Source: Leucobacter chinensis
GTDB lineage: Bacteria > Actinomycetota > Actinomycetes > Actinomycetales > Microbacteriaceae
Length of the DNA: 64,000 nt
NCBI RefSeq assembly: GCF_019049105.1
Contig: NZ_JAHQZR010000008.1
Coordinates: forward strand, 1 to 64,000
Reading direction: 5' to 3'
In this document: positions 19,707 through 27,062 of the stretch, in pieces
Position numbering within the stretch: position 1 is the stretch's first letter
How the letters are laid out: the number at the start of each line of letters is the position of its first letter
Translations under genes and position numbers: made by a program
Notes under the pieces: generated by a model
The model's database searches: none
What the model saw: the letters and a program-made list of their open reading frames with translations, nothing else
What the model was told of the DNA's origin: nothing

Positions 19707-19982
19707 TTAGCCGTTGAGTAGCTCGCCGATTCCCTCGGGCGTGCGCTGCGAACGGGTCCACGGCTCGCGGTCTCGGCGTGCCACGAGGCGCACGCGATCG
19801 CGCTCCTCCTCGCGCATGGCGAGCAGCACCGCGAGCACCGCGGCCTGCTCTTCATCGCTCAGATTTTTGGTCACGAACTCGACATCGTCTGCCCGAATGA
19901 CGTCGTCACCGGTGTCGATGAGCTCGCGCCTGAGCGCATCGCGCTCGGCGGCGTCGGGCGCCATGGGGGTCAGGTCAGACAT
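19707..19982 (-). CDS. accE: acyl-CoA carboxylase epsilon subunit
   Basis: A 91-residue acidic/basic protein with the pattern of the actinobacterial AccE family: a short variable N-terminus, then a VTKNLSDEEQAAVLAVLLAM helix and an Arg-rich C-terminus containing a conserved Trp (REPWTRS). The subunit stimulates acyl-CoA carboxylase complexes in actinobacteria. It lies 35 bases downstream of the beta subunit gene on the same strand, matching the usual accD-accE order. ATG 19982 has an AAAGG ribosome-binding site at good spacing; a TTG at 19991 is a weaker alternative. Confidence 0.82.
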   Translation of the reverse strand: MSDLTPMAPDAAERDALRRELIDTGDDVIRADDVEFVTKNLSDEEQAAVLAVLLAMREEERDRVRLVARRDREPWTRSQRTPEGIGELLNG

Positions 19983-20017
19983 GACTCTCAAGCCTTTCGA
20001 AAACGTTGGCGTGCGGG

Positions 20018-21613
20018 TTACAGCGGAATGTTTCCGTGCTTTTTCGCTGGCTGCTCGGTGCGCTTGCCGCGCAGGCCGCGCAGCGCCTTGATGACGGCGA
20101 GGCGAGTACCGGCTGGTTCGAGCACGTTGTCGAGCTCACCGCGCTCTGCCGCGAGGAAGGGGCTTGCCACGTTGTAGGTGTACGCGTCTGAGAGCTCCTT
20201 GCGTAGCGCCTCGACGTCGCGCCCCTCGGCCTCGGCGGCCGCGAGCTCTTTACGGTACAGAATATTCACGGCACCCTGACCACCCATCACGGCGATCTCG
20301 GCGGTGGGCCAGGCAATGTTGATGTCGGCGCCCAGCTGCTTCGAGCCCATGACAATGTACGCCCCGCCGTAGGCCTTACGGGTGATGATCGTGACGAGCG
20401 GAACCGTTGCTTCTGCATAGGCGTAGAGCAGCTTGGCACCGCGGCGGATCACACCAGACCACTCCTGCTCGGTTCCCGGGAGGTAGCCGGGCACGTCGAC
20501 GAGGGTGAGAATGGGAATCGAGAACGAGTCGCAGAAGCGAACGAAGCGTGCGGCCTTCTCGCCGGCGTCGATGTTGAGCGTTCCCGCCATCGCGTTGGGC
20601 TGGTTGGCGATGATGCCAACCGTGCGGCCTTCGACGCGGCCGAAACCGATGACGATGTTCGGGGCGAAGAGCGCCTGAACCTCGAGAAACTCACCCGAGT
20701 CGAGAATCGCCTCGATGATGGTCTTCATATCGTAGGGCTGGTTCGGGCTGTCGGGAATGACCATGTTGAGCTTGCGGTCGGCATCGGTGATCTCGAGCGC
20801 GGTATCGGTGTCGTAGATCGGCAGCTCTGCAAGGTTGTTGTCGGGCAGGTAGCCGAGCAGGTTGCGCGCATAGTCGAGCGCGTCATGCTCGTCGCTCGCG
20901 AGGTAGTGCGAGACACCGCTCGTCTCGTTGTGCGTTCGTGCGCCGCCGAGCTCTTCAAAGCCGACCTCTTCGCCCGTGACCGTCTTGATGACGTCGGGGC
21001 CCGTCACGAACATGTGACTCGTCTTGTCGACCATGATGACGAAGTCGGTCAGGGCCGGTGAGTAGACCGCGCCGCCGGCCGCTGGGCCCATGACGATTGA
21101 GATCTGGGGAATGACGCCAGAAGCCATCGTGTTGAGGCGGAAGATTTCACCGTACTTGCCGAGTGCTACGACACCCTCCTGAATGCGGGCGCCGCCCGAG
21201 TCAAGAATGCCGATGATGGGCACGCCATTCGTCATCGCGTTTTCCATCGCCTTGACGATCTTCTCGCCGGCGACCTCGCCGAGCGATCCGCCAAAGGTGG
21301 TGAAGTCTTGTGAATAGACGACAACCTGGCGGCCGTGAATCGTGCCGGCGCCGGTGACCACTGCGTCACCGAAGGGGCGTGATTGCTCCATGCCGAAAGC
21401 GGTGGTGCGGTGACGCACGTACTTATCGAACTCGACGAACGAGCCAGGATCGAGAAGCTCATTGATGCGCTCGCGGGCAGTCATCTTGCCGCGGGGGTGC
21501 TGCTTTGCGGCAGCGTGCGCGTCACGATCGCCTACCGCTTCTTGGTACTTGCGACGGTGATCTGCAATTTTATCGGCCGTGGTCTGAGGCTGAGTAGGGT
21601 TCACATCATTCAC
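20018..21613 (-). CDS. acyl-CoA carboxylase beta (carboxyltransferase) subunit
   Basis: A 531-residue carboxyltransferase of the AccD5/PccB family that transfers CO2 from carboxybiotin to acetyl- or propionyl-CoA. It has both carboxyltransferase halves, with SGGARIQEG and [16 protein letters not shown] in the first and [15 protein letters not shown] plus [11 protein letters not shown] in the second, and ends in the typical K-HGNIPL tail. The start is GTG 21613. The gene is divergent from the biotin ligase that would charge its partner alpha subunit, which is not in the window. Which acyl-CoA it uses cannot be settled from sequence alone. Confidence 0.92.
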   Translation of the reverse strand: MNDVNPTQPQTTADKIADHRRKYQEAVGDRDAHAAAKQHPRGKMTARERINELLDPGSFVEFDKYVRHRTTAFGMEQSRPFGDAVVTGAGTIHGRQVVVYSQDFTTFGGSLGEVAGEKIVKAMENAMTNGVPIIGILDSGGARIQEGVVALGKYGEIFRLNTMASGVIPQISIVMGPAAGGAVYSPALTDFVIMVDKTSHMFVTGPDVIKTVTGEEVGFEELGGARTHNETSGVSHYLASDEHDALDYARNLLGYLPDNNLAELPIYDTDTALEITDADRKLNMVIPDSPNQPYDMKTIIEAILDSGEFLEVQALFAPNIVIGFGRVEGRTVGIIANQPNAMAGTLNIDAGEKAARFVRFCDSFSIPILTLVDVPGYLPGTEQEWSGVIRRGAKLLYAYAEATVPLVTIITRKAYGGAYIVMGSKQLGADINIAWPTAEIAVMGGQGAVNILYRKELAAAEAEGRDVEALRKELSDAYTYNVASPFLAAERGELDNVLEPAGTRLAVIKALRGLRGKRTEQPAKKHGNIPL

Positions 21614-21721
21614 GTCAGCCAGCCTACCGTGGCGCCCATGCGTCGCGGGGGAGTGAACCGCTCAAGCATTCGAGTTTTCATTGGTCGATGCCCACAAAAA
21701 TGAGGTCGAAGCCCTAGGCTT

Positions 21722-22585
21722 GTGAACGTGAAATTGCAGCAGACCCGCGCGCTCGGCGCTCCCGTGTACTGGTTTGACGAGACTCCATCGACCAACGTGA
21801 CCCTCGAAGCGTTGTGGCGCGACGACAATGCACTGCCAGACGGTGCGCTCGTGCTGACGGGGCATCAGACCGCGGGACGGGGCAGGCAAGGCCGAGGCTG
21901 GCAGACGCCTCCCGGTAAGTGCCTCGCCGCCTCTGTGCTCGTGCGCGGTTTCGTCGGCCTCGAAGCGAGTTGGCTGCCGCTCGTCGCGGGGGCAGCGGTG
22001 GTGTTGGCCACCGAGCCGGTCTTCGCGAGCGAGCGTCGGGTTGCCGTGAAATGGCCGAACGACGTGCACATGATGCGCGAGGTCGAGATCGATGCGCCCG
22101 GAGCGGCAGCCGAGACCGAAATGCGGCTCGGGAGCAAACTCAACGGCATCCTTTGTCAGCTTCTGCCCGATGGCAGCGCGATTATTGGCGTGGGAACGAA
22201 CCTCTTTCTCACGAACGAGGAGCTCCCGACCGAGCGGGCCGGCTCATGGTTATCCGAGGGGGCCGAATTACGCGGCGCAACGCAGCTGGCCGATGCCGAG
22301 GGCGAGCGCATCGCCGACGAATACCTCGTGCGCTACCTCACCGAGCTTCGTAGGCTCGTCTCGCTCGCGCGAACCCGCCCCTCGGCGCTCATCGACGAGG
22401 TCTCTCGACACTCGGCGACCCTGGGTACCCGGGTGCGCGTTCACCTGCCGGGGGGCGAGCAGGTTGTGGGAAGAGCAAGGGCGCTCGAGAGCGACGGGGC
22501 ACTCACGGTAGCGCGCGACGATGGTGGCCTGCTCACGGTGCACGCGGGTGATGTTGAACATGTTCGCGAGGCTTCAGCCAACTAG
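21722..22585 (+). CDS. birA: biotin--[acetyl-CoA-carboxylase] ligase (monofunctional BirA)
   Basis: A protein of about 285 residues with the biotin ligase motif GRGRQGRGW (residues 52-60) and KWPNDVH near residue 105, which activate biotin as biotinyl-AMP and attach it to the carboxylase. There is no N-terminal helix-turn-helix domain, so it is an enzyme only, not a repressor. A TAGGCT hexamer at 21715-21720 ends seven bases before an in-frame GTG at 21728, making that codon a likely leaderless start; GTG 21722 is the longest reading. Its divergence from accD fits its role. Confidence 0.9.
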   Translation: MNVKLQQTRALGAPVYWFDETPSTNVTLEALWRDDNALPDGALVLTGHQTAGRGRQGRGWQTPPGKCLAASVLVRGFVGLEASWLPLVAGAAVVLATEPVFASERRVAVKWPNDVHMMREVEIDAPGAAAETEMRLGSKLNGILCQLLPDGSAIIGVGTNLFLTNEELPTERAGSWLSEGAELRGATQLADAEGERIADEYLVRYLTELRRLVSLARTRPSALIDEVSRHSATLGTRVRVHLPGGEQVVGRARALESDGALTVARDDGGLLTVHAGDVEHVREASAN

Positions 22586-22599
22586 TGTTGAATGGCATC

Positions 22600-23319
22600 A
22601 TGAGTTCTAAGCCTCCCGCCAGCGATGTGGCACAGCGCCTCGACGAGGTCCTGGCTGCACCCGCACACATGCAGCTGGGCGAGCTGAAGGTACTGACCCT
22701 GCGCAGGCAGGCGAGGCATCTCTTTTGGTCGGCACTCATTGTGATCGCGACCTGCGGCGTGGTTCCGTTCTACGCGGGCAGCTTCAATGAAGAGTGGAAA
22801 AACTGGGCGGTGCTCGGCGGAGGAGCACTCGTGGTCTTCCTCTTCGTGCTCGTTCCGTTCTTCCGCTGGCTTGGCCGCACCACGGTCGTAACGACGAAGC
22901 GTGTGATCGTGCGCTCCGGTGTGCTCTCCCGCGACCGCAGCGAGGTGCCGTTCACGCAGATTCGTGAACTCACCGTAAAGCGCGGGCTTTTTCAGCGGAT
23001 CTTTGGCGCGGGCAATATCGTGCTGCAGTCGGCAGGCGCCGATCCGTTTGTGCTCTTTAACGTGCCCAGGGTTAAGAGTGTCGCGCAGTCGTTGCAGGAG
23101 CTCGTCGAGTGGCAGTATGCCTCGCAGCAGTTTCTCGCGGCGCAAGGCGGTCAAGGGTATGGCGCTCCCGGCTACGGCGCCCCAGGGTATGCGGGCCAGG
23201 GCTATGGCGCCCCAAGCTACCCGTACCCGAGTCACCCTTTTCCGGGCAACACGTACCCCGGCCAGGGGCAGACATCGGCAAACGACGGCGGATCGCCGGT
23301 GAGTTTCGCCCAGGGGTAA
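22600..23319 (+). CDS. PH-domain (bPH2/DUF304) membrane protein
   Basis: A 239-residue protein with two close membrane helices (about residues 43-60 and 72-93), then a bacterial PH-like domain typical of YdbS/DUF304 proteins (TTVVTTKRVIVRSGVLSRDRSEVPFTQI split over about residues 100-125, followed by GAGNIVLQSAG), and a glycine/tyrosine/proline-rich tail with repeated GYGAPGY units. The role is unknown; relatives are membrane-associated and the tail may be disordered. I prefer ATG 22600, 14 bases after birA; a GTG overlapping the birA stop at 22585 is in frame but lacks a ribosome-binding site. Confidence 0.75.
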   Translation: MSSKPPASDVAQRLDEVLAAPAHMQLGELKVLTLRRQARHLFWSALIVIATCGVVPFYAGSFNEEWKNWAVLGGGALVVFLFVLVPFFRWLGRTTVVTTKRVIVRSGVLSRDRSEVPFTQIRELTVKRGLFQRIFGAGNIVLQSAGADPFVLFNVPRVKSVAQSLQELVEWQYASQQFLAAQGGQGYGAPGYGAPGYAGQGYGAPSYPYPSHPFPGNTYPGQGQTSANDGGSPVSFAQG

Positions 23320-23364
23320 CGGGCACGCGGCAGACGAACAGCAACAAAGAAGTAAGGGGCACCC

Positions 23365-23844
23365 ATGCAGTCACCAGCAATGGTCGTTTCAGAATGGCAG
23401 GCGGCGTGGAACGCCGGCGATGCCGAGAAGCTCTCGCAGCTCTTCGCCGAAGACGCTGACTTCGTGAACGTCGTCGGGCTCTGGTGGCATGATCGTGACA
23501 GTATTCGCGAGGAGCACCACTTCGGGTTCACGAAGATTTTTCCTGGCTCGGTGATTGAGATGGGCGAGCCTCGCGTGCGGGAGCTCGGCCCAGACGCCGC
23601 CGTTGTGCAGAGCAAGTGGAGCCTTGCTGGCCAGGTCTCGCCAGAGGGCGAGCAGGCGGGGGCGCGCGACGGCATCTTCACTTTCGTCGTCGAACGGAGG
23701 CAAGCGGGGTGGATCACGGTGACCGCCCACAACACCGACATCGTGCCCGGCACCCAGACCCACGTGAACCGGGAAGGCGAACGCTCGACCGTGCACTACC
23801 GTGAAAAGCGCTCGGTCAGCGACTCCTCACCATCTCAGCAATAA
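23365..23844 (+). CDS. NTF2-like/SnoaL-type protein (SgcJ/EcaC family)
   Basis: A 159-residue single-domain protein with the NTF2-like pattern of small ketosteroid-isomerase-like folds: EWQAAWNAGDAEKLSQLFAEDADF at the N-terminus (given here only in outline), a central WWHDRDSIREEH, and a C-terminal HNTDIVPGT strand. The family is named SgcJ/EcaC but rarely has a known reaction. ATG 23365 has AAGGGG at proper spacing. It ends one base before the start of the YqaJ gene, so the two may be co-transcribed. The function is not predicted further. Confidence 0.7.
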   Translation: MQSPAMVVSEWQAAWNAGDAEKLSQLFAEDADFVNVVGLWWHDRDSIREEHHFGFTKIFPGSVIEMGEPRVRELGPDAAVVQSKWSLAGQVSPEGEQAGARDGIFTFVVERRQAGWITVTAHNTDIVPGTQTHVNREGERSTVHYREKRSVSDSSPSQQ

Positions 23845-23845
23845 G

Positions 23846-24451
23846 ATGGCTCTGATGAATACCCAGCCTCTGAAGTCGCGTTCGTACCTTGACCGTGTCG
23901 TAGCCGATGGCACGAACCGGGCCGAGTGGTTGCGTGCGAGATCACGGGGCATCACGGCCACCGACGCGGCGAAGCTCTCGACCCCGAAGTCGGTCGAGCA
24001 AGTCGCGTGGAACAAGCTGTACGGCTCGGGCTTCACCGGCAACGCCTTCACCGAACACGGCAAGCGCAGGGAGCCAGAGATCGCTGACTGGGTACTCAAG
24101 GAGTACGACATCACCTCGAGCCAGGCGCTCTTTCACGCGCCAACCGACATGCGTCACCTCGCGACGCCCGACGGCATCGGTGAGCGCGATGGCGGGGCGC
24201 TTGAGCTCGCCGAAATTAAGACCACGAACAAGCCCTGGCGCTCGATTCCGAAGCACTACCTGCGCCAAATCTGGTGGCAGCAGTACGTGCTCGGCGCCGA
24301 GCGAACCCTCATGGTGTGGGAGGAACATCGTGACTTCGTGCCCGTCGGCGACCCGCAGTGCCGCTGGGTCGATCGCGACGACGCCGAGATCGAGCGGCTG
24401 CTCGGCCTCGTCGACCAGGTCATTCGAACGCTGATCGTGAGAACGAGTTGA
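23846..24451 (+). CDS. YqaJ-family (lambda-exonuclease-type) nuclease
   Basis: A 201-residue protein with the YqaJ/lambda exonuclease PD-(D/E)XK core: RGITATDAAK (residues 34-43), REPEIADW (75-82), an acidic TPDG (Asp109) and the catalytic E-I-K (123-125), followed by a helix and WWQQYVLGAER. Such enzymes resect double-stranded DNA in phage recombination, but no other phage gene is nearby, and isolated copies exist in actinobacterial chromosomes. ATG 23846 is one base after the preceding stop; ATG 23855 is also possible. The gene runs into the response regulator with a two-base gap. Confidence 0.75.
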   Translation: MALMNTQPLKSRSYLDRVVADGTNRAEWLRARSRGITATDAAKLSTPKSVEQVAWNKLYGSGFTGNAFTEHGKRREPEIADWVLKEYDITSSQALFHAPTDMRHLATPDGIGERDGGALELAEIKTTNKPWRSIPKHYLRQIWWQQYVLGAERTLMVWEEHRDFVPVGDPQCRWVDRDDAEIERLLGLVDQVIRTLIVRTS

Positions 24452-24453
24452 AC

Positions 24454-25149
24454 GTGCCGCTCAGAGCGCTCGTTGTCGATGACGAGGCCTCGATCCGCAC
24501 CCTGCTTGAGCTCGCGCTGAGGCACGAGGGATTCATCGTCGAGACGGCCGCGACCGGTGCCGAGGCGATCGTCAAAGAGGCCGAATTCGCCCCCGACGTG
24601 ATCGTGCTCGACATCATGCTGCCCGACTTCGACGGCATGCAGGTGCTCTCGAAGCTGCGCGCATCGGGCAGTGAGGTGCCCGTCGTGTTTCTCACCGCCA
24701 AGACCGACGTACAAGACCGGGTCGCGGGGCTCACCGCCGGTGGAGACGACTACGTCGTGAAGCCCTTCAGCCTCGAAGAGCTGAGCGCGAGACTCCGCGC
24801 GGTCGTGAGGCGTGCGCGGCGCTTCGGCGACCCCGACGACGCCGTGATACGGGTTGGCGACCTCGTGCTCAACGAAGAAACCTACGAGGTGTCGCGAGGC
24901 GGCGACCCCATCGAACTCTCAACGACCGAGTTCGAACTCTTGCGCTATCTCATGCGCAACCCCGACCGCGTGCTCTCGAAGCCCCAGATTCTCGACCGGG
25001 TGTGGAGCTACGACTACGAGGGCAAGCAGACCATTGTCGAGCTCTACATCTCGTACCTGCGCAAGAAGATCGACGCCGGGCGCGACTCGATGATCCGCAC
25101 GGTGCGCGGATCAGGGTACATGCTGCGCACGCCGCAGGGCGAGGGCTAG
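24454..25149 (+). CDS. OmpR/PhoB-family response regulator, no adjacent kinase
   Basis: A 231-residue two-domain regulator. The receiver domain has the acidic pair Asp9/Asp10, phosphoacceptor Asp53 (in VLDIMLPDFDG), Thr81 and Lys103 (VVKPFS). The C-terminal winged helix (about 130-228) has the STTEFELLRYLMRNPDRVLS and TVRGSGYMLR motifs. All phosphorylation residues are intact, so it should need a histidine kinase, yet none follows; a tandem-repeat tract begins within 35 bases. GTG 24454 starts two bases after the YqaJ stop; TTG 24448, overlapping that stop, is an alternative. Confidence 0.88.
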   Translation: MPLRALVVDDEASIRTLLELALRHEGFIVETAATGAEAIVKEAEFAPDVIVLDIMLPDFDGMQVLSKLRASGSEVPVVFLTAKTDVQDRVAGLTAGGDDYVVKPFSLEELSARLRAVVRRARRFGDPDDAVIRVGDLVLNEETYEVSRGGDPIELSTTEFELLRYLMRNPDRVLSKPQILDRVWSYDYEGKQTIVELYISYLRKKIDAGRDSMIRTVRGSGYMLRTPQGEG

Positions 25150-25182
25150 CGCCCCGCTTCCTGGCTGCGGGTGTGGCAGTGT

Positions 25183-25280
25183 GCTGCGGGCTGCGGGTTG
25201 CGGGTTGCGGGTTGCGGGTTGCGGGCTGCGGGCTGCGAGGTCTGAGCTCCGGGCTCCGGGCTCCGGGCTCCGGGCTCGGG
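25183..25280. repeat. heptamer tandem arrays (G[C/T]TGCGG and GCTCCGG)
   Basis: Fourteen 7-base units in unbroken register: two GCTGCGG, four GTTGCGG, GCTGCGG, GCTGCGA, a diverged GGTCTGA, four GCTCCGG and a GCTCGGG. The array fills the gap between the response regulator and the rplJ promoter. It has the look of slippage-driven expansion in two blocks. Confidence 0.92.
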
Positions 25281-25287
25281 GTCGAGC

Positions 25288-25317
25288 TTGCGCACGCTGC
25301 CGCGCATCGTGTATTCT
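25288..25317 (+). promoter_or_regulatory. putative rplJ-rplL promoter
   Basis: TTGCGC (25288-25293) and TATTCT (25312-25317) are separated by 18 bases, directly after the heptamer array and about 200 bases before rplJ. This leaves a long leader of the kind found before rplJ operons. Confidence 0.5.
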
Positions 25318-25321
25318 GATC

Positions 25322-25523
25322 CTTGGCCAAAGACCGCCGGTAGTGATCCGCAACGATCTCGGAACGTTCACGCAAGTGAAGACCAGCGCAGGTACGAAAG
25401 TGATGATTCTCCCTCTGTGGTGCAATCGGAAGCTCCGTGCATGCGTGCCGGAGCTTTTTTAGTTTCGGTCCGCGGCCCGCGAACGACACCCGTTGTTCGT
25501 GTTTCGACAAGCTAGGGAGCGCC
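25322..25523 (+). ncRNA. rplJ 5' leader with internal terminator-like hairpin
   Basis: About 200 bases separate the promoter from rplJ. Within them, AAGCTCCG (25430-25437) and CGGAGCTT (25449-25456) form a perfect 8-bp stem around an 11-base loop, followed by six T residues (25455-25460). That is an intrinsic terminator placed inside the leader, as in autoregulatory L10 leaders where L10/L12 binding controls read-through. The terminator is plain; the regulatory fold upstream of it is inferred and I did not derive a full alternative structure. Confidence 0.6.
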
Positions 25524-26033
25524 ATGGCGACAAAGGAAGCTTCGGTAGCGGCTCTTCAGAAGAAATTCGAAGAGTCAACCGCTGTCCTGCTCACCGAGTA
25601 CCGCGGTCTCACCGTTGGAGAAATGCGTGAACTGCGCAACTCCATTCGTGAGCACGCATCGTACGCCGTGGCGAAGAACACGCTGACCAAGATTGCCGCA
25701 AACAACGCAGGCATCACCGCATTTGACGACCAGCTCGAGGGCCCTTCGGCCATCGCGTTCGTTCACGGTGATCCGGTTGCTGTTGCAAAGGGTCTGCGCG
25801 ACTTCGCCAAGGCACACCCTCTTCTGGTAGTGAAGGGTGGTTTCTTCGACGGAAACCCCATCTCTGCCGACGAGGTCAACAAGCTTGCCGAGCTCGAGAG
25901 CCGCGAGGTGCTGCTGGCCAAGGCCGCCGGCGCCATGAAGGCATCGCTGTTCGGTGCTGCACAACTGTTCAACGCCCCGCTCGCACAGGCCGCTCGCGGC
26001 TTCGGCGCGCTGCGTGACAAGCAGGATGCGTAA
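25524..26033 (+). CDS. rplJ: 50S ribosomal protein L10
   Basis: A 169-residue protein with the L10 pattern: [11 protein letters not shown] start, [24 protein letters not shown], and a C-terminal helix that carries the L7/L12 dimers. It forms the base of the ribosomal stalk that recruits translation factors. ATG 25524 has GGGAG upstream; the frame extends further upstream but only through leader sequence. It is followed 69 bases later by rplL, with which it shares a transcript. Confidence 0.96.
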   Translation: MATKEASVAALQKKFEESTAVLLTEYRGLTVGEMRELRNSIREHASYAVAKNTLTKIAANNAGITAFDDQLEGPSAIAFVHGDPVAVAKGLRDFAKAHPLLVVKGGFFDGNPISADEVNKLAELESREVLLAKAAGAMKASLFGAAQLFNAPLAQAARGFGALRDKQDA

Positions 26034-26102
26034 GCCCTACGGCTCACGCAGAACAAGCAACAATTTAGCCCGACTTCAGGGCACCATTTAAGGGAGAAAA
26101 CA

Positions 26103-26486
26103 ATGGCAAAACTGTCAACTGAAGAGCTGCTCGAGCAGTTCAAGGAGCTTACCCTCATCGAGCTCTCAGAGTTCGTTAAGGCATTCGAGGAGACCTTCGA
26201 GGTCTCGGCTGCAGCTCCCGTAGCTGTTGCTGCTGCACCTGCTGCAGGTGGCGGCGAGGCTGCTGCTGAAGAGAAGACCGAGTTCGACGTCATTCTCGAA
26301 TCAGCTGGCGACAAGAAGATCCAGGTTATTAAGGCTGTTCGCGAGATCACCAGCCTTGGCCTCGGCGAGGCAAAGGCTCTCGTTGAAGAGGCTCCGAAGC
26401 CTGTGCTCGAGGGCGCAAGCAAGGAAGATGCAGAAGCTGCTAAGACCAAGCTCGAAGAGGCTGGCGCTGGCGTTAAGCTTGCATAA
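26103..26486 (+). CDS. rplL: 50S ribosomal protein L7/L12
   Basis: A 127-residue acidic protein with the L7/L12 layout: N-terminal dimerisation segment ([16 protein letters not shown]), alanine-rich hinge, and a C-terminal factor-binding domain ending [10 protein letters not shown]. Its multiple copies on the stalk contact EF-Tu, EF-G and IF2. AAGGGAG precedes ATG 26103. A strong terminator follows, so the operon ends here and rpoB does not follow it. Confidence 0.97.
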   Translation: MAKLSTEELLEQFKELTLIELSEFVKAFEETFEVSAAAPVAVAAAPAAGGGEAAAEEKTEFDVILESAGDKKIQVIKAVREITSLGLGEAKALVEEAPKPVLEGASKEDAEAAKTKLEEAGAGVKLA

Positions 26487-26508
26487 GTTTTCGCTTCACG
26501 CGATAACG

Positions 26509-26539
26509 GGTGGTGCTCCGAAAGGGGCACCACCTTTTT
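26509..26539 (+). terminator. rplJ-rplL operon terminator
   Basis: GGTGGTGCTCC (26509-26519) pairs with GGGGCACCACC (26524-26534, one mismatch) around a GAAA-type loop and is followed by five T residues. Confidence 0.9.
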
Positions 26540-26570
26540 CTTTGCCCGGGGCACCCGTACCCCGTCTCGC

Positions 26571-26615
26571 CCTTCGTGCCTTTCGTGCCTTTCGTGCCTT
26601 TCGTGCCCTTCGCGC
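26571..26615. repeat. nonamer tandem array (C[C/T]TTCGTGC)
   Basis: Five contiguous 9-base units: CCTTCGTGC, three copies of CTTTCGTGC, and CCTTCGCGC. It lies just after the rplL terminator. Because the unit is a multiple of three, it creates repetitive open frames on both strands that are not genes. Confidence 0.85.
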
Positions 26616-26654
26616 TCTTCGCCCTCCCGCCCCCGTCGTGTGGTCACTTCCACC

Positions 26655-26717
26655 CATCGAGTGGTCAAAAAGTGTCGAAATTATCCCCGATAATCGACAC
26701 TTTTTGACCACTCGATG
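26655..26717. repeat. perfect 24-bp inverted repeat (long hairpin element)
   Basis: Bases 26655-26678 are the exact reverse complement of 26694-26717, with 15 bases between. The spacer itself contains TTATC and GATAA around CCC, so the hairpin can extend to about 29 bp with a two-base bulge. Each arm contains five consecutive A or T residues in its interior. It has no T-run after it, sits well beyond the rplL terminator, and has the shape of a repetitive palindromic element or the remnant of a small mobile element. Confidence 0.92.
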
Positions 26718-26834
26718 ACGCATCGGGGTGAGAAAGGCGGGTTGGCCCGGAGCTGAAGCGGATCCGCCAGAAAAACCTGCACGCTGAGCGTCGCAGCGTG
26801 TCCCGTGCCACTATGACCCGCGTGCCGCGTGCCG

Positions 26835-26922
26835 GGCCGCGGGGCAGTCGGGCCGCCGGGTTGCGGGGCCGCCGGGTCGCGGGGCCGCCGGGCAGTCGGG
26901 TTGCGGGGCCGCCGGGCCGCCG
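26835..26922. repeat. octamer tandem array (GGCCGCCG/GGTTGCGG family)
   Basis: Eleven contiguous 8-base units in register, mostly GGCCGCCG alternating with GGTTGCGG, GGTCGCGG or GGCAGTCG. The alternation gives a higher-order 16-base period. Many runs of G make G-quadruplex formation possible on the plus strand. Confidence 0.9.
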
Positions 26923-27062
26923 GCATCGTCCAGGGTTTAGAACCACGGGGTGCCAAAATCTAGTAGACTTTTCACCTTACCGCTGGGATGCAGCCCCGCG
27001 CCGCAGGTCACGATGGCGGCGCATGGCGCAGCGGGCAACATTTGAATACTTAGGAGGCCACC

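Larger units (their letters stand above)
26540..27062. other. gene-free region between rplL and nusA
   Basis: About 520 bases without a believable gene. It holds a nonamer array, a perfect inverted repeat, an octamer array and, near its end, a possible nusA promoter (TTAGAA at 26937 and TAGTAG at 26961, weak). Open frames on both strands here are made of repeated short peptides and overlap one another. No rimP, the common upstream neighbour of nusA, is present. Confidence 0.75.

Noticed and set aside
23846-24451. YqaJ gene as evidence of a prophage
   Set aside because: No integrase, capsid, terminase, attachment site or other phage gene is nearby, and neighbouring genes are chromosomal.
24950-25525. 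191-codon minus-strand frame across the heptamer array
   Set aside because: Its repeated RNPQPAT and EPGAR peptides come directly from the 7-base tandem repeats, which keep frames open by chance.
26655-26717. Inverted repeat as a transcription terminator
   Set aside because: It has no terminal T-run outside the arms, and rplL already has a strong terminator 116 bases upstream.
25183-26922. Possible CRISPR array
   Set aside because: Units are 7-9 bases and directly adjacent with no spacers, and no cas genes are nearby.
26496-26956. Several 65-93-codon frames in the rplL-nusA gap
   Set aside because: They overlap on both strands, cross a terminator hairpin and the inverted repeat, and consist of array-derived repeats.
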